Notes: generated by a model not told the origin, from the sequence alone. Positions 34,433-44,512 are shown, counted from the first letter of the stretch. The stretch is DNA of 64,000 nt from Sphingomonas sp. TREG-RG-20F-R18-01 (GCF_022662475.1 NZ_JAKNQQ010000003.1:1-64000), one strand, 5' to 3'. Program-made: numbers and translations.

Positions 34433-34647
34433 GTACCTGTCCCTCGCGGCGACGTGCCGCTGGCGGGATCATTCCGGAAGCGCGGCGCAACCGCAAGTCC
34501 CGCTTTCCGGGCCGCGGCGGCTAGGTCGGGCGCGATCGTCATCGCGCGCATGATGGCGCTGCGCACGGTCTATGAAGCCGGACCGACGGGACCGAACCTG
34601 GTCGGACCGGCGAGCCTTCGCAATTGAGCGGTGCCCGGACGAAGCCG

Positions 34648-35445
34648 TCACCGCCACCGCCACTGGTCGGTACCGCGCACCTTGGCGTCGAACCGCTTCA
34701 ACTGGACGATCGTCTCCGATGCCAGCCCATTCGGCGGTGCGACGGCCATCGCTGACCAGGTCACGTGTCCGGACGCATCGATCGATTCCAGCGAGAGCGT
34801 CGAGATACCGTTCCACAAGATCAGCCGCGACCGGAGCCACAGCATGTGCTGGCGCCGGACGGGCGCCGATCCGCGGTCCGTCGGCACCACATCCATGCCC
34901 CGTTCGGCGAGCCTGTCCGTAATCAGCGCGTGCAGCGCGGTCGCGAGCGGCTGATATCCCGCCTGCCCGGTGTCGTTGGCGGTGCGGGTCACGACGACGG
35001 TCGTGTGATGCGCGCCCAGGTTACCCGCAATGAAGACAGCCGCGGCGAGGAGCGCGATCCCGCACGCCGTCGCCAGGCGCCAGCGGGCGCGCGGCTGGGC
35101 CGGCTCGCGCTGCGGTAACGCGTCTGCCGCTTCTGCTTCCTCGCCGAGCCGGTAGCCGCGCTTTGGAATGGTCGCGATGAAGCGCGGCGCAGCGGCATCG
35201 TCGCCGAGTGCGCGGCGCAGGTCGGCGATCACCACGGCGACGCTGTTGGCACTGACCGATCGGCCCGACCAGACCTGCCGCAGGATCGCCTCCCGCGACA
35301 CCGGTCGACCGCGATCGCGACACAGCAGCTCGAGCGTGCGGGCTGCACGGTGCTCGAGCGGGACCTGCTTTTCCCCGTCGATCAGCCGCGCGCTGTCCGC
35401 ATCGAACGTCCACGCTCCGATCTGCCATTGCGTTCGTACCGTCAT
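34648..35445 (-). CDS. CadC-like membrane-anchored winged-helix regulator
   Basis: A 265-residue protein. An OmpR/PhoB-type winged-helix DNA-binding domain covers residues ~1-100 (LEHRAARTLELLCRDRGRPV, SREAILRQVW, SVAVVIADLRRALGDDA, FIATIPKRGYRL). One transmembrane segment at ~122-142 (ACGIALLAAAVFIAG) and a C-terminal periplasmic domain of ~115 residues follow. This is the CadC/ToxR layout: a one-component regulator that senses outside the cytoplasm. It is divergent from the methyltransferase-like gene at 35600, a plausible target. Confidence 0.86.
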   Translation of the reverse strand: MTVRTQWQIGAWTFDADSARLIDGEKQVPLEHRAARTLELLCRDRGRPVSREAILRQVWSGRSVSANSVAVVIADLRRALGDDAAAPRFIATIPKRGYRLGEEAEAADALPQREPAQPRARWRLATACGIALLAAAVFIAGNLGAHHTTVVVTRTANDTGQAGYQPLATALHALITDRLAERGMDVVPTDRGSAPVRRQHMLWLRSRLILWNGISTLSLESIDASGHVTWSAMAVAPPNGLASETIVQLKRFDAKVRGTDQWRWR

Positions 35446-35599
35446 GCGGACCCTCTAGCACTTGCCTGCCGCAAACCGGAACAGGCACGGCCGAGACCGA
35501 CGTGGCGGCGCGTACGCAGCGGTCCTGTCTTCTTTACACCTTCTTGATGGTCTAAACTTGCACGAACCGCTGCATCGATGCGCTTTCACAGGAGCACCC

Positions 35600-36373
35600 A
35601 TGTCGTTTCACCGCCTTCCGAACGTCCTTGCCGCCCTGCTCACGCTGGCGGCATTCCCAGCAACGGCCGACGCCGCCGACCCCTCCGTCATCGATCAGGC
35701 GCTACGCGACCCGGCCCGGGCGAAGGATAGCCAGCAGGATGCCAGGCGCCATCCGGCCGACCTCATCGCCCTGTCGCATCTTGCGCGCGGGCAGCGGGTG
35801 CTCGACCTTATTCCCGGTGGCGGTTACTGGACCCGGATCTTCAGCCACATCGTGGGGCAGGGGGGCCATGTCTATGCGGTTTGGCCGGCGGCCTATGCCA
35901 GGCTGGCGGCGCGCGACGTGGCGGCGTTGCGGCAGGTCGCCGCAGCGCCGGCTTATCGCAACGTTACCGTCGCCGTGCAACCGCAGGCGCTGCCGACCGC
36001 GCCCGTGCCGCTCGACGTGATCTGGACGTCGCAGAACTACCACGACTATGCCGATCCCTTTCTGGGCAAGCCGGGTCCGGATGCGCTCGCGCGCGATGCC
36101 TTCCGCCTGTTGCGGCCAGGCGGGTATTTCATCGTCATCGACCATCGCAGCGCCCCGGGTCGTGGGATGGCGGATACCGATACGCTTCATCGCATCGACC
36201 CAGTGATCGTCCGGCGTCAGGTCGAGGCGGCGGGGTTCGTGTTTGCCGGCGCGAGCACCGTTCTGGACAACACGTCCGATCCGCTGACGGGAAAGGTGTT
36301 CGACCCAAGCGTCCGCGGGCGGACCAGCCAGTTCGCCTTTGCCTTCCGCAAGCCGGGAGGTGACCGCCGATGA
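35600..36373 (+). CDS. Exported SAM-dependent methyltransferase-like protein
   Basis: A 257-residue protein with a clear signal peptide (VLAALLTLAAFPATADAA) in front of a class I methyltransferase fold: motif I VLDLIPGGGYWTRIF, VYAVWPAAY, later LRPGGYFIVIDH. A methyltransferase in the periplasm would lack S-adenosylmethionine, so the catalytic role is puzzling. The fold may have another job. ATG 35600 has AGGAGC upstream. It is divergent from the CadC-like regulator. Confidence 0.78.
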   Translation: MSFHRLPNVLAALLTLAAFPATADAADPSVIDQALRDPARAKDSQQDARRHPADLIALSHLARGQRVLDLIPGGGYWTRIFSHIVGQGGHVYAVWPAAYARLAARDVAALRQVAAAPAYRNVTVAVQPQALPTAPVPLDVIWTSQNYHDYADPFLGKPGPDALARDAFRLLRPGGYFIVIDHRSAPGRGMADTDTLHRIDPVIVRRQVEAAGFVFAGASTVLDNTSDPLTGKVFDPSVRGRTSQFAFAFRKPGGDRR

Positions 36374-36731
36374 TTGTCCCCGACCGGCGGCACTGGTCCT
36401 GACGACCAGACAGCGCGGCACCTCCTGAACGCTCCACGCCATTTCGTGTCCGTTCAGGAGTTGCACCGCCCGACCGGGCGTTGAGGTGGAATTGCGCGCT
36501 GTTGGCCCGACCCGCACAGTTGCGTACAGACGACCGGCAGTTGCCGGCTGGCGGAACGGAGCCCGAAGGCACTCCGTTGTTGCAGAATACGCAGATACTT
36601 ATACGCGGTTTCTTACAAAACTACAGTGCGTTTGCCATTGATTGGCGCCCCTTCCTGCAGTCCCTGACAAGGCTTGTCGGGGCGAGGACGCTAACATACA
36701 CCCCTGGGGCACCTCTTCTTGGGAAATCCTC
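36374..36731. other. Intergenic region with inverted repeats
   Basis: No gene is supported in 358 bases. It holds a 14-bp imperfect inverted repeat (36418-36464), a small GC hairpin (CGCCCG-AC-CGGGCG, 36468-36481) and a third hairpin (CCCTGACAAG with CTTGTCGGGG, about 36662-36682) shortly before the aminopeptidase gene. Confidence 0.5.
36418..36464. repeat. Inverted repeat, 14-bp arms
   Basis: CTCCTGAACG (36422-36431) is perfectly complementary to CGTTCAGGAG (36451-36460). Outward extension gives 13 of 14 paired positions with a 19-base loop. It could be the terminator of the methyltransferase-like gene; it has no T-run. Confidence 0.5.
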
Positions 36732-39401
36732 ATGCGCGCCTCATGCTCGATCGGATTCACGGCCTTCCTGCTCGCAACCACAACACAAGCGGGCGCACGG
36801 CCCATGGCCGCGGTCCCCGCCAAAGCGACGATCGTTCCCGATGCGAACGCGCCCAAGGGGCGGCTTTCCGATGCGGCCGTGCCGACGGCCTACCGCCTCG
36901 ACTTCACGATCCTGCCCGAGGCAGAGGGTTTCAAGGGCCATGACGAGATCGACGTCACGATAAAGGCCGCGACCAAGTCGCTTTATCTTCACGGCCGCGA
37001 CCTCAAGATGACCAGCGCGGTGGCAATGGTTGGCGGCAAGGCGACGCCGGCGACCTTCACCCAGGTGGACCGGAGCGGCACGGCCCGGCTCGATTTCGCG
37101 AGCGCGCTCCCGGCCGGCGCGGCAACCCTGAAGTTCGACTATACCGGCACTTTCGGCGACAGCGCCTCCGGCCTGTTCCACGTCAAGGTCGGCGACGCAT
37201 GGTACAGCTGGACCCAGTTCGAGAGCATCGACGCCCGCGCGGCCTATCCCGGTTTCGACGAGCCTGGCTTCAAGACGCCGTTCACCGTTTCCGTGACGAC
37301 GCATCCGGGTCTGGTCGTGGTTGGCAACGCACCGCAGGTGTCGGTCATCAGCGTCGCGGGCGGGATGGAGAAGCACCAGTTCGCCGTCACGAAGCCGCTG
37401 CCGACCTATCTCGTTGCGTTCGACACGGGGCCGTTCGTCCATCAGACCGGCATGATCGCGCCGACGCCCGAACGCCCCGTACCGATGGCCTATGGTGCCG
37501 TCGCGACCGTGCCGCAGAAGGACAAGATGGCCTATGTCATGGCCGAGACGCCGCGTATCGTGTCCTTGCTCGAGGACTATTTTGGCAAACCCTTTCCCTT
37601 CCCGAAGCTCGACCAGATCGGCTCGCCGATCATGCCCGGCGCGATGGAGAATGCGGGCGCCGACACCTATGGAGACGGGATTATCTATCTCGCGCCCGGC
37701 GCGACCACCGGCGACAAGCAGACCTTCGGTATGGTCGTCGCCCACGAGCTGTCGCACCAGTGGTTCGGCGATCTCGTCACCCCTGCCTGGTGGGACGACA
37801 TCTGGCTGAACGAGAGCTTTGCCAACTGGATGGGCTATCGCATCGGCAACCTTTGGCGACCCGAGCTGAACATCGGCGTCGGGGCTCTCAACGAGGGTTT
37901 CGGGACGATGAACACCGACGCGCTGGAGGTCGGCCGCCCGATCCACCAGCCGATCACCGAGAACGGCCAGATCGATTCCGCATTCGACGGCATCACCTAT
38001 GGCAAGGGCGGGCAGGTGGTGGCGATGATTGCCGCCTATCTCGGCGACGAGAAGTTCAAGGCGGGCGTCCGCCTTCACCTGCAGCGCCATGCGTACGGCA
38101 ATGCGACGTCCGAGCAGTTCTTCCAGTCGATCGCCGATGCGGCGCAGGACCCGCGCGTGCTTGCCGCCCTCAAGTCGTTCGTCGATCAGCAGGGCGTGCC
38201 CGTCGTCGACGTGCGGCGACAGGGCAATGCGATCGTCGCCACCCAGTCGCGCTATGCCTTTCTCGGGTCGACGCCGCCGCCGCTGAAATGGACGATTCCG
38301 TTCTGTGTTCGGGTCGGCACGGCGAAGCAGTGCGCGTTGCTCGACCAATCCTCCACAAGGCTTGCCGCGCCGGCATCGGGTCTGATCATGCCCAATGTCG
38401 GCGGCGCGGGATATTATCGTTTCGACCTCGCGGCCACCGACTGGCAGGCGCTGATTGCCGCCGCCGGAACGCTCGCGCCGGGCGAGGCGCTCGCCACCAC
38501 CGACAGCCTGTGGGCAGCGTTCCGTGCCGGCAAGGCGCCTGCCGCCTGGCTGATCGCGGAAGCGCGCACGGTCGCGGCCAACCCCGATGCGACTGCCAGC
38601 CTCGATGGCGGCGGCAGGATCGCCGGCTGGCGCGCACGCGGGCTGATCACCCCCGCGTCGCTGCCGGCCTATCGCGCGCTGATGGCGTCGATCTACACGC
38701 CCCACCTGACCGCGCTCGGGTTCGATCCGGCCGCCGGCGCGTACGCGCAGGAAGATCCTGGCCGCCAGAACCTGCGGCACAGAATTGTCGGCCTGGTTGC
38801 CGACGATGCGCGCGATCCCGTGGTTCGAAGCAAGCTCAAGGCCGCCGGCGACCGGTATCTCGCGGGCGATACGAAAGCGCTCGATCCCGCGTTCGTCGGT
38901 GCGGCCCTGACCGTGATCGCACAGGAGGGCGGCGTTCCCGCGGTGAAGCTGCTCGTCGAAAAGGCGCTGTCGAGCGAGGATCCGACCTTCCGCCAGAATG
39001 CGCTCGGTGCCGCCGCGGAAAGCGGGCGCGCCGACGCTGCAACCTATCTCCTCGCGCTTGATGACAAGAGGCTGCGCAGCTACGATCGGATCGGTCTGAT
39101 CTTCGACATCGCCCGCAACGCGGAAACGCGCGATCTCGGGGCCGACTGGATTCTCGCCAATTACGATACGCTGCTCGCGAGCGGCAACGGCATCTTCCTC
39201 ACCAGCCGGCTGCCCGCGGCGCTGGGGTCGCAATGCGGGGCAGACCGGGCGGAGCGGATCGATGCCAAGGTGGGCGCCTCGATCCGCAAGACCAATGTCG
39301 GCCTGTTGGACTATCAGCGCACGCTGGAAAGCATCCGGGATTGCGGCGTGCTGCGCCAGGCCAAGGCGGCAGAGATCGCTTCCGCGCTAGCGGCCGGGTA
39401 A
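36732..39401 (+). CDS. Secreted M1-family zinc aminopeptidase
   Basis: An 889-residue M1 peptidase. A signal peptide (FTAFLLATTTQAGA) is followed by the N-terminal beta domain. The catalytic domain has the substrate-recognition motif GAMENAG, the zinc motif HELSH at residues 338-342 and NESFANW with the third ligand Glu, about 20 residues later. A C-terminal ERAP1-like helical domain covers the last ~300 residues. It trims N-terminal residues of peptides, probably in the periplasm. ATG 36732 is the start. Confidence 0.93.
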   Translation: MRASCSIGFTAFLLATTTQAGARPMAAVPAKATIVPDANAPKGRLSDAAVPTAYRLDFTILPEAEGFKGHDEIDVTIKAATKSLYLHGRDLKMTSAVAMVGGKATPATFTQVDRSGTARLDFASALPAGAATLKFDYTGTFGDSASGLFHVKVGDAWYSWTQFESIDARAAYPGFDEPGFKTPFTVSVTTHPGLVVVGNAPQVSVISVAGGMEKHQFAVTKPLPTYLVAFDTGPFVHQTGMIAPTPERPVPMAYGAVATVPQKDKMAYVMAETPRIVSLLEDYFGKPFPFPKLDQIGSPIMPGAMENAGADTYGDGIIYLAPGATTGDKQTFGMVVAHELSHQWFGDLVTPAWWDDIWLNESFANWMGYRIGNLWRPELNIGVGALNEGFGTMNTDALEVGRPIHQPITENGQIDSAFDGITYGKGGQVVAMIAAYLGDEKFKAGVRLHLQRHAYGNATSEQFFQSIADAAQDPRVLAALKSFVDQQGVPVVDVRRQGNAIVATQSRYAFLGSTPPPLKWTIPFCVRVGTAKQCALLDQSSTRLAAPASGLIMPNVGGAGYYRFDLAATDWQALIAAAGTLAPGEALATTDSLWAAFRAGKAPAAWLIAEARTVAANPDATASLDGGGRIAGWRARGLITPASLPAYRALMASIYTPHLTALGFDPAAGAYAQEDPGRQNLRHRIVGLVADDARDPVVRSKLKAAGDRYLAGDTKALDPAFVGAALTVIAQEGGVPAVKLLVEKALSSEDPTFRQNALGAAAESGRADAATYLLALDDKRLRSYDRIGLIFDIARNAETRDLGADWILANYDTLLASGNGIFLTSRLPAALGSQCGADRAERIDAKVGASIRKTNVGLLDYQRTLESIRDCGVLRQAKAAEIASALAAG

Positions 39402-39651
39402 CGCCGTTCAATCTAGGACATCGCGACCGGGTGCAGACCTCCGATCGGTCGAAGTCGGTCGCGCAGTTTATTAGAAACATCGCCAGGACGGCGAATGACG
39501 CGCGGTCCAGGCGCTGGCGCATGATCGGCCGCCGCGCATCGCGACGACCGTGGTTGCGTGCCGTGGGGGACTGCAACGCCATGCATGCACGCGGCGCTGG
39601 CGTCCGCGTCACGTTCGCCATAGGTTCATCCGCTTGAGATTGGGGAGATCT

Positions 39652-41454
39652 ATGGTGCGGCGGACAACGGCGATCGGGTGTGTTTTGGTGGCGTTGCTCT
39701 GCGGGTCCGCGCTGGCGCGACCACCGGCGGCGACGCCTGCGCCAGCATCGGATGCGGCAGGCCCCTCCGCTCGCTTCGAGGAGATCGGCCGGCGCTATCT
39801 CGATGCCTTGCCGCGCCTGGCGCCCGAATATGGTACGACGCTCGGCGACCATCGCTTCGACGGCGACCTCAGCGATCCGTCGGCGGCGGGGAGAGCCCGC
39901 CAGCTGGCGGTAGAGCGTGGCCTGCTCGCTGAACTGGCCAAGATCGATCGCGCCAAACTGAGCCGTGACGCGCAGGTGGATGCTGCGCTGCTCGACAATC
40001 AGATCCGCCAGGACATTTGGACGATCGAGACGCTGCAGCGTTGGGCGTGGGACCCGCAGCTCTACAACGACGCTGCCGGGGCCGCGCTCTATGGCCTCGC
40101 GGCGCGCGATTTCGCACCCTGGCCGGTGCGATTGAAGGCGGCGACGCTCCGGATGGAGAAATTGCCGGCGTATCTCGCTGCGGCCCGCACCCAGCTCGAC
40201 GTCGCACGGGTTCCGCTGGTGATGGCGCAAAGTGTCGCCAAGCGGAATGCTGGGCTCGTGGACATTGCCCAGGGGATGCTGGCCCCGCATGCCAGCGAGC
40301 TGGCCCCGACGGATCGCGCACGCTTCGACGCTGCGCTTGCCGGGCTGAAGCAGGCCAGTGCCGAACATCAGCACTGGCTCGACACGGTACTGGTGCCGGG
40401 AGCGAAAGGCGATTTCCGGCTGGGCGCGGCACGGTATGACCAGGCGATGCGCTTCGCGTTGATGAGCACCTTGTCGCGTGCCGATCTGGAGGCGCGCGCC
40501 CACGCCGCGATGGCCGACACGCGGGCGCAAATGTACGCGCTGGCACGGACTGCATTGTCGGGCCGTGCGGACGCCCCACCGTTGCCGGCCGACCCCAGCG
40601 CCGACCAGCAGCAGCACGCCATCACCGCGGCCTTGGCGCTAAGCTATGCGCAACGCCCTGCGCGCGACGCGCTGATGGCCACTGCCAAGGCTGACCTTGA
40701 TCGCGCGACCGCGTTCGTCCGTGCGCACGATCTTGTTGGCATGCCCGATGCGCCGGTGCGGATCATCACCATGCCCAAGTTCCAGCAGGGCACTGCCGTC
40801 GCCTATGACGATCCTCCCGGTGCGTTGGAAACCAGCGGCGCGAACTTCTTCGCAATCTCGCCGATCCCCGACGACTGGACTGATGCGCAGGCCACCTCGT
40901 TCCTGTCCGAGTACAATGATTTCATGGTCCACGACCTCGTCGTGCACGAAGCGATGCCGGGGCATTATCTGCAGCTCTTCCACCAGAACCAGAGCAAGAA
41001 CGTGCTGCGAGCGGTGTTGAGCTCGGGCCCATTCGTCGAAGGCTGGGCGGTGTATGCCGAAGGCATGATGGCCGACGAGGGCTTTGTCGACGGCAACGTG
41101 CTGTTCAAGCTGACGGTGCTGAAGATGCGGCTGCGCTCCATCGCCAACACGTTGCTCGACATCGGTATCCAGACCGAAGGAATGACACGCGAACAGGCCA
41201 TGACGCTGATGATGCAGGGTGCCTTCCAGCAGGAGCGCGAGGCGGCCGGCAAGTGGACCCGCGCGCAACTGAGTGCCGTGCAACTTCTGAGCTATTTCAG
41301 CGGCTATGCGGAGCATCAGGCATTACGCGAGGAAGCTATGAAACGCTGGGGCAGCGGCTACACGTTGCGCCGGTATAATGATGCAGTGCTGGCGCACGGC
41401 GCGCCACCGGTGCGCTTCGTGCGCCAATTGATGTTCGGGCTGCCGATCGGGTAA
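39652..41454 (+). CDS. Secreted DUF885 metallopeptidase-like protein
   Basis: A 600-residue DUF885 protein with a signal peptide ending near ALARP. The zinc-type motif HEAMPGHYLQ and a downstream WAVYAEGMM with the presumed third ligand resemble M32-type peptidases. DUF885 proteins are widely annotated as putative dipeptide or oligopeptide hydrolases of the envelope. ATG 39652 has GGGGAGA upstream. It follows the M1 aminopeptidase by 250 bases, so the pair may work on peptide uptake. Confidence 0.88.
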   Translation: MVRRTTAIGCVLVALLCGSALARPPAATPAPASDAAGPSARFEEIGRRYLDALPRLAPEYGTTLGDHRFDGDLSDPSAAGRARQLAVERGLLAELAKIDRAKLSRDAQVDAALLDNQIRQDIWTIETLQRWAWDPQLYNDAAGAALYGLAARDFAPWPVRLKAATLRMEKLPAYLAAARTQLDVARVPLVMAQSVAKRNAGLVDIAQGMLAPHASELAPTDRARFDAALAGLKQASAEHQHWLDTVLVPGAKGDFRLGAARYDQAMRFALMSTLSRADLEARAHAAMADTRAQMYALARTALSGRADAPPLPADPSADQQQHAITAALALSYAQRPARDALMATAKADLDRATAFVRAHDLVGMPDAPVRIITMPKFQQGTAVAYDDPPGALETSGANFFAISPIPDDWTDAQATSFLSEYNDFMVHDLVVHEAMPGHYLQLFHQNQSKNVLRAVLSSGPFVEGWAVYAEGMMADEGFVDGNVLFKLTVLKMRLRSIANTLLDIGIQTEGMTREQAMTLMMQGAFQQEREAAGKWTRAQLSAVQLLSYFSGYAEHQALREEAMKRWGSGYTLRRYNDAVLAHGAPPVRFVRQLMFGLPIG

Positions 41455-41999
41455 TCTATCTTGCGCCCGAACACTCCCGGCGGAGCCATATCGGCCGTGG
41501 CGCCGCAAGCGCCACGCAGGGCGCTACGTCGTATGTCCACGGTTGCTCGAACGCCGCATCCGGCGGCCCCACACGGGGAGCATGTCGACGCTGGACGCTC
41601 CCGCCTTCTTCGTGGTCATCGAAGAGGCAGAAGGAAGGTCCGGAGGGGATGCGGTCGACGTTGTGGCTAGGCGGCTGCTCGTCCTTTCGCGTGGCTGGAA
41701 CCTTTTGCGAATTCCGAAATAGTTTCGTCTTGGAAATGAACCCGACTGGCTCAAATCCGGTCCCTGTCGTCGTAAGAATGCGACGAACATGGTAATTTAT
41801 GTATCGAATTCTGAGTCGACCGTAAATTTGAACGGGCCGTCGGACGTTGATTCCGGCGATCGGCAACGATTGGGGATCGCGGCCTAAGTCACTGCGAATA
41901 TACGAAATAGCACGCATAAGTACCTAAAAAATCCCAGTAGATATGGCGCGGCGGGGGTATGATCCGAGTTGCGGCGTCAAGGATTGGAGAGGGTCTGAT
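41455..41999. other. AT-richer intergenic region upstream of the SARP-like gene
   Basis: 545 bases with no supported gene. The 153-codon ORF on the minus strand has no coding character. The part from about 41700 to 41950 is clearly poorer in G+C than the neighbouring genes, which fits a promoter region or a boundary of acquired DNA. It marks the left side of the unusual 42-52 kb locus. Confidence 0.5.
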
Positions 42000-42851
42000 A
42001 TGGGTCGCTGGGCTGCTCGATTATTTGGACCGCCTGTACTCAGTGCTGCACACGGCAACCCGGTCAGCACATCGCCATCGCTTTTGACGCTCATCGCCTA
42101 TCTGGCTACCGCTCGGGACGGTCGGGCCTGTCGCACGTCGATCATCGCGGCGCTTTGGCCCGATCGGGAAGAGGCAAAGGCGCGACACTGCCTTGCGACG
42201 ATGCTGTGGCGGTTGAAGGGGCAGGTCGGTACGCGATCTCAACCGATCCTGGCAGATGGCGACGCGCTGTATCTCGATTCCCAGACCTGGGTCGATACGC
42301 TCGCGTTTGAGACGCGACTCCGCAAGGTCCGGGCATCCGGGAACGTGGATCTGCACAATCTCGCTGCCGCCATCCGCTACTGCCGGGGCGGCTTTCTCGA
42401 CGGTCAGTTCGCCGAATGGGTGCTGCTCGAGCGCGAACGCCTGCGTTGCCTGCACATCGACGCGCTGGTCCAGTTGGCGACGTTGCTGGGTGAACGCGAG
42501 CGATGGCAGGATGCCATCCATCCCGCGCACCTTGCATGCGCGCTCGAACCGCTCCGCGAGAGTGCGCAGCGGTTGCTGATGATGGCCTATGCACGGACCG
42601 GGAACCGCGGTCTTGCCCTCAGACAGTATCGGCATTGCGTGCAGGTGCTCGCCGATGAATTGGGCGTATCGCCGATGTCGTCGACCGTGGCCCTGGCGCA
42701 AGAGATTGCGGGGAGGGGGGCCCGTTCCGACATCTTGCACCCACTGCCGGCCGTGGCCGCGGCGAGCCCCCTGAAATCGGCCCTGCTGGAAAGCCGGGCC
42801 GGGATTATCTCTGCCCTAGCCTCGTTCGATCACGCGCTCGATCTTCTGTAG
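42000..42851 (+). CDS. SARP/BTAD-type transcriptional activator
   Basis: A 283-residue protein. Residues ~1-90 form a winged-helix-like DNA-binding unit as in SARP/AfsR proteins (ARLFGPPVLS, LLTLIAYLATARDGRACRTS, AALWPDREEAKARHCLATML). Residues ~110-245 form the bacterial transcriptional-activation domain of TPR-like helices (YCRGGFLDGQFAEW, LRESAQRLLMMAYARTGNRG, YRHCVQVLADELGVSP). ATG 42000 has GAGAGGG upstream; the in-frame ATG 41943 has no ribosome site. It is the only regulator next to the 43-52 kb operon and probably switches it on. Confidence 0.8.
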   Translation: MGRWAARLFGPPVLSAAHGNPVSTSPSLLTLIAYLATARDGRACRTSIIAALWPDREEAKARHCLATMLWRLKGQVGTRSQPILADGDALYLDSQTWVDTLAFETRLRKVRASGNVDLHNLAAAIRYCRGGFLDGQFAEWVLLERERLRCLHIDALVQLATLLGERERWQDAIHPAHLACALEPLRESAQRLLMMAYARTGNRGLALRQYRHCVQVLADELGVSPMSSTVALAQEIAGRGARSDILHPLPAVAAASPLKSALLESRAGIISALASFDHALDLL

Positions 42852-43209
42852 CCGCCGGTCTTCCTCGCCTCGCGGCCCGGGGCGCCGTCGCCGCACCCGG
42901 TAGCGATCTGGGCGGCCCCAAGGCGACCGCTCCGCTTGCCCGTTAAAGCCGATCGCTAGTCTCCCCTTTGCGCTGCAAGCTAGTCCTTCGCAGCGCTTTG
43001 CCACCGTCATGCAACACCCGTCGTCGTGCGCAGGCGGCGATGACGCATCGACCTTGCTTCGACGATATCGGTTCCGACAAAGCGGGCCCATCGCGCTTTC
43101 ATGGCGTCGACCGCTGCGGTGACGGTGGCGTGATCCGGTCGTGACGCCGCGGTGACCGCACTCGGATAACAAGAGGTCGACTCGGAATGGGCCGGGCGGA
43201 ATTGGCGCG
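42852..43209. other. Intergenic region before the accessory operon
   Basis: 358 bases with no credible gene. It should hold the operon promoter and any SARP-binding direct repeats. No clear heptamer repeat was found by eye. Confidence 0.45.
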
Positions 43210-43443
43210 ATGGACGTGTCCGATGACGATCCAGATCAGTCACCGCAGTTTGAGCAGAACACCGTCAGCCTCATCGTCAGGGTTTGGGCCGACGGCACCC
43301 TTCCAGGCTGCTCGACGTTGCGGGGCCACCTATCTGAGATCGACGGGACCCGGATCGGAGCCTTCAATTCGCTCGACGATCTGCCTGAGCTCCTTTTCCA
43401 GACGCTGCGCCGACGCATGAATCTTTCTGATAGAAAGGGTTGA
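43210..43443 (+). CDS. Small acidic hypothetical protein, first gene of the accessory operon
   Basis: A 77-residue protein with no signal peptide. It begins with an acidic stretch (MDVSDDDPDQS) and has one plausible beta region (NTVSLIVRVWADGTL). No family is recognised. It is followed after 4 bases by the glycine-rich gene. Its short length and acidic start could suit a chaperone or adaptor, but nothing proves that. Confidence 0.6.
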   Translation: MDVSDDDPDQSPQFEQNTVSLIVRVWADGTLPGCSTLRGHLSEIDGTRIGAFNSLDDLPELLFQTLRRRMNLSDRKG

Positions 43444-43447
43444 CCGA

Positions 43448-44476
43448 ATGTCGCCTGAAGTTGCCACCTTTCCGCGCCTCCGGGCCAGTCTTGCCCCGGA
43501 GTATGTCGAAGCCAGCTACGGTGAACTGACCGGGATCGTAGAGGCCGTATACGGTCCCGGCATGACACCGGAAGCCGTCGAAGGATTTTTCGACGATGTC
43601 GGAAAGGCTTTCAAGAGCGCCGGGCAATCGGTCGGGCAGTTCGCCCAGCAGGCCGCACCCGTGCTGGCCCGCGCCGCCCCAAACATATTGCAGGGTGCCT
43701 CCAGCGGCATGGCCTTTGGTCCATGGGGTGCGCTGGCCGGTGCGGTCACCGGCGGCGCGAGCGGGATCATGCAACAGTCGAACGATCCGACGCTACGTGC
43801 GGTGGGCGGGGTCATGCATCAGGTCGGCAGTCTGGCATCTGGGCTTCGGGGCGGGGGGCTCGGGTCGATCGCGACGGGCGGGGCCGGCATGATGCCCGGT
43901 GCGGCTGGTCTCGTGAATTCCATCTTCGGCAAAGCCGGCGGCGGAGCCGGTGGACCGGGAGGAGCGGGCGGGGGGAGCGTGGGAACGCTGATGGGCGTCC
44001 TGTCTCGACCTGAAATGCTCAACGGCCTTCTGTCCGCATCCATGCGCGGGTACGGCAAGCGCGATTTGCAGATCGGTGGCCAGCAGGTGCCGGTCCATAC
44101 GCTCCTGTCGGCGCTCAGCAGCCTTGCGGGACGGGCCGCGAGCGAAGCCGCCGAAGTTGCGGAAAATGCCGAGGCAACGCCGGAATTCGTCCTGGCCGCC
44201 GGGGAATCGATCGGTATCAATCCCGAGAGCAGCGAGGGGCGCACCGACGCCCTCCTGACGCTGCTGGCCCTTACGCCGTCGATCTGGGCGTCTGCCCGTC
44301 CGCCAGCGCAATCCACCACGGTCACCGTCAGCCAGCCCGACTGGCCCGGTTTGGCGCCAAGCGCCAAGCCTAGCGCGAGCGAGGTCTTCGAATTCGCGGA
44401 CGGTGCCGAGAGCTGGCCGGAATGGCCGGGCAACGAATGGGTCGAGGATTGGGGCAGGGAGCAATCCTATGCCTGA
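43448..44476 (+). CDS. Glycine-rich protein of unknown function
   Basis: A 342-residue protein. Residues ~50-100 contain an amphipathic alanine-rich helix (FAQQAAPVLARAAPNILQGA) and small hydrophobic Gly/Ala segments (WGALAGAVTGGASGIM). Residues ~125-180 are extremely glycine-rich. The C-terminus is acidic and tryptophan-rich (ESWPEWPGNEWVEDW). It has no signal peptide or recognised domain. A self-assembling or membrane-interacting role is conceivable. The last bases overlap a small ATG frame that may be the true start of the next gene. Confidence 0.72.
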   Translation: MSPEVATFPRLRASLAPEYVEASYGELTGIVEAVYGPGMTPEAVEGFFDDVGKAFKSAGQSVGQFAQQAAPVLARAAPNILQGASSGMAFGPWGALAGAVTGGASGIMQQSNDPTLRAVGGVMHQVGSLASGLRGGGLGSIATGGAGMMPGAAGLVNSIFGKAGGGAGGPGGAGGGSVGTLMGVLSRPEMLNGLLSASMRGYGKRDLQIGGQQVPVHTLLSALSSLAGRAASEAAEVAENAEATPEFVLAAGESIGINPESSEGRTDALLTLLALTPSIWASARPPAQSTTVTVSQPDWPGLAPSAKPSASEVFEFADGAESWPEWPGNEWVEDWGREQSYA

Positions 44477-44512
44477 GCCCTTCGGATTGTCCGGCGCCGA
44501 CACTTCTCCGCC

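Noticed and set aside
41456..41917. 153-codon minus-strand ORF in the gap before the SARP-like gene
   Set aside because: No ribosome site, no family resemblance and irregular codon use. Treated as non-coding.
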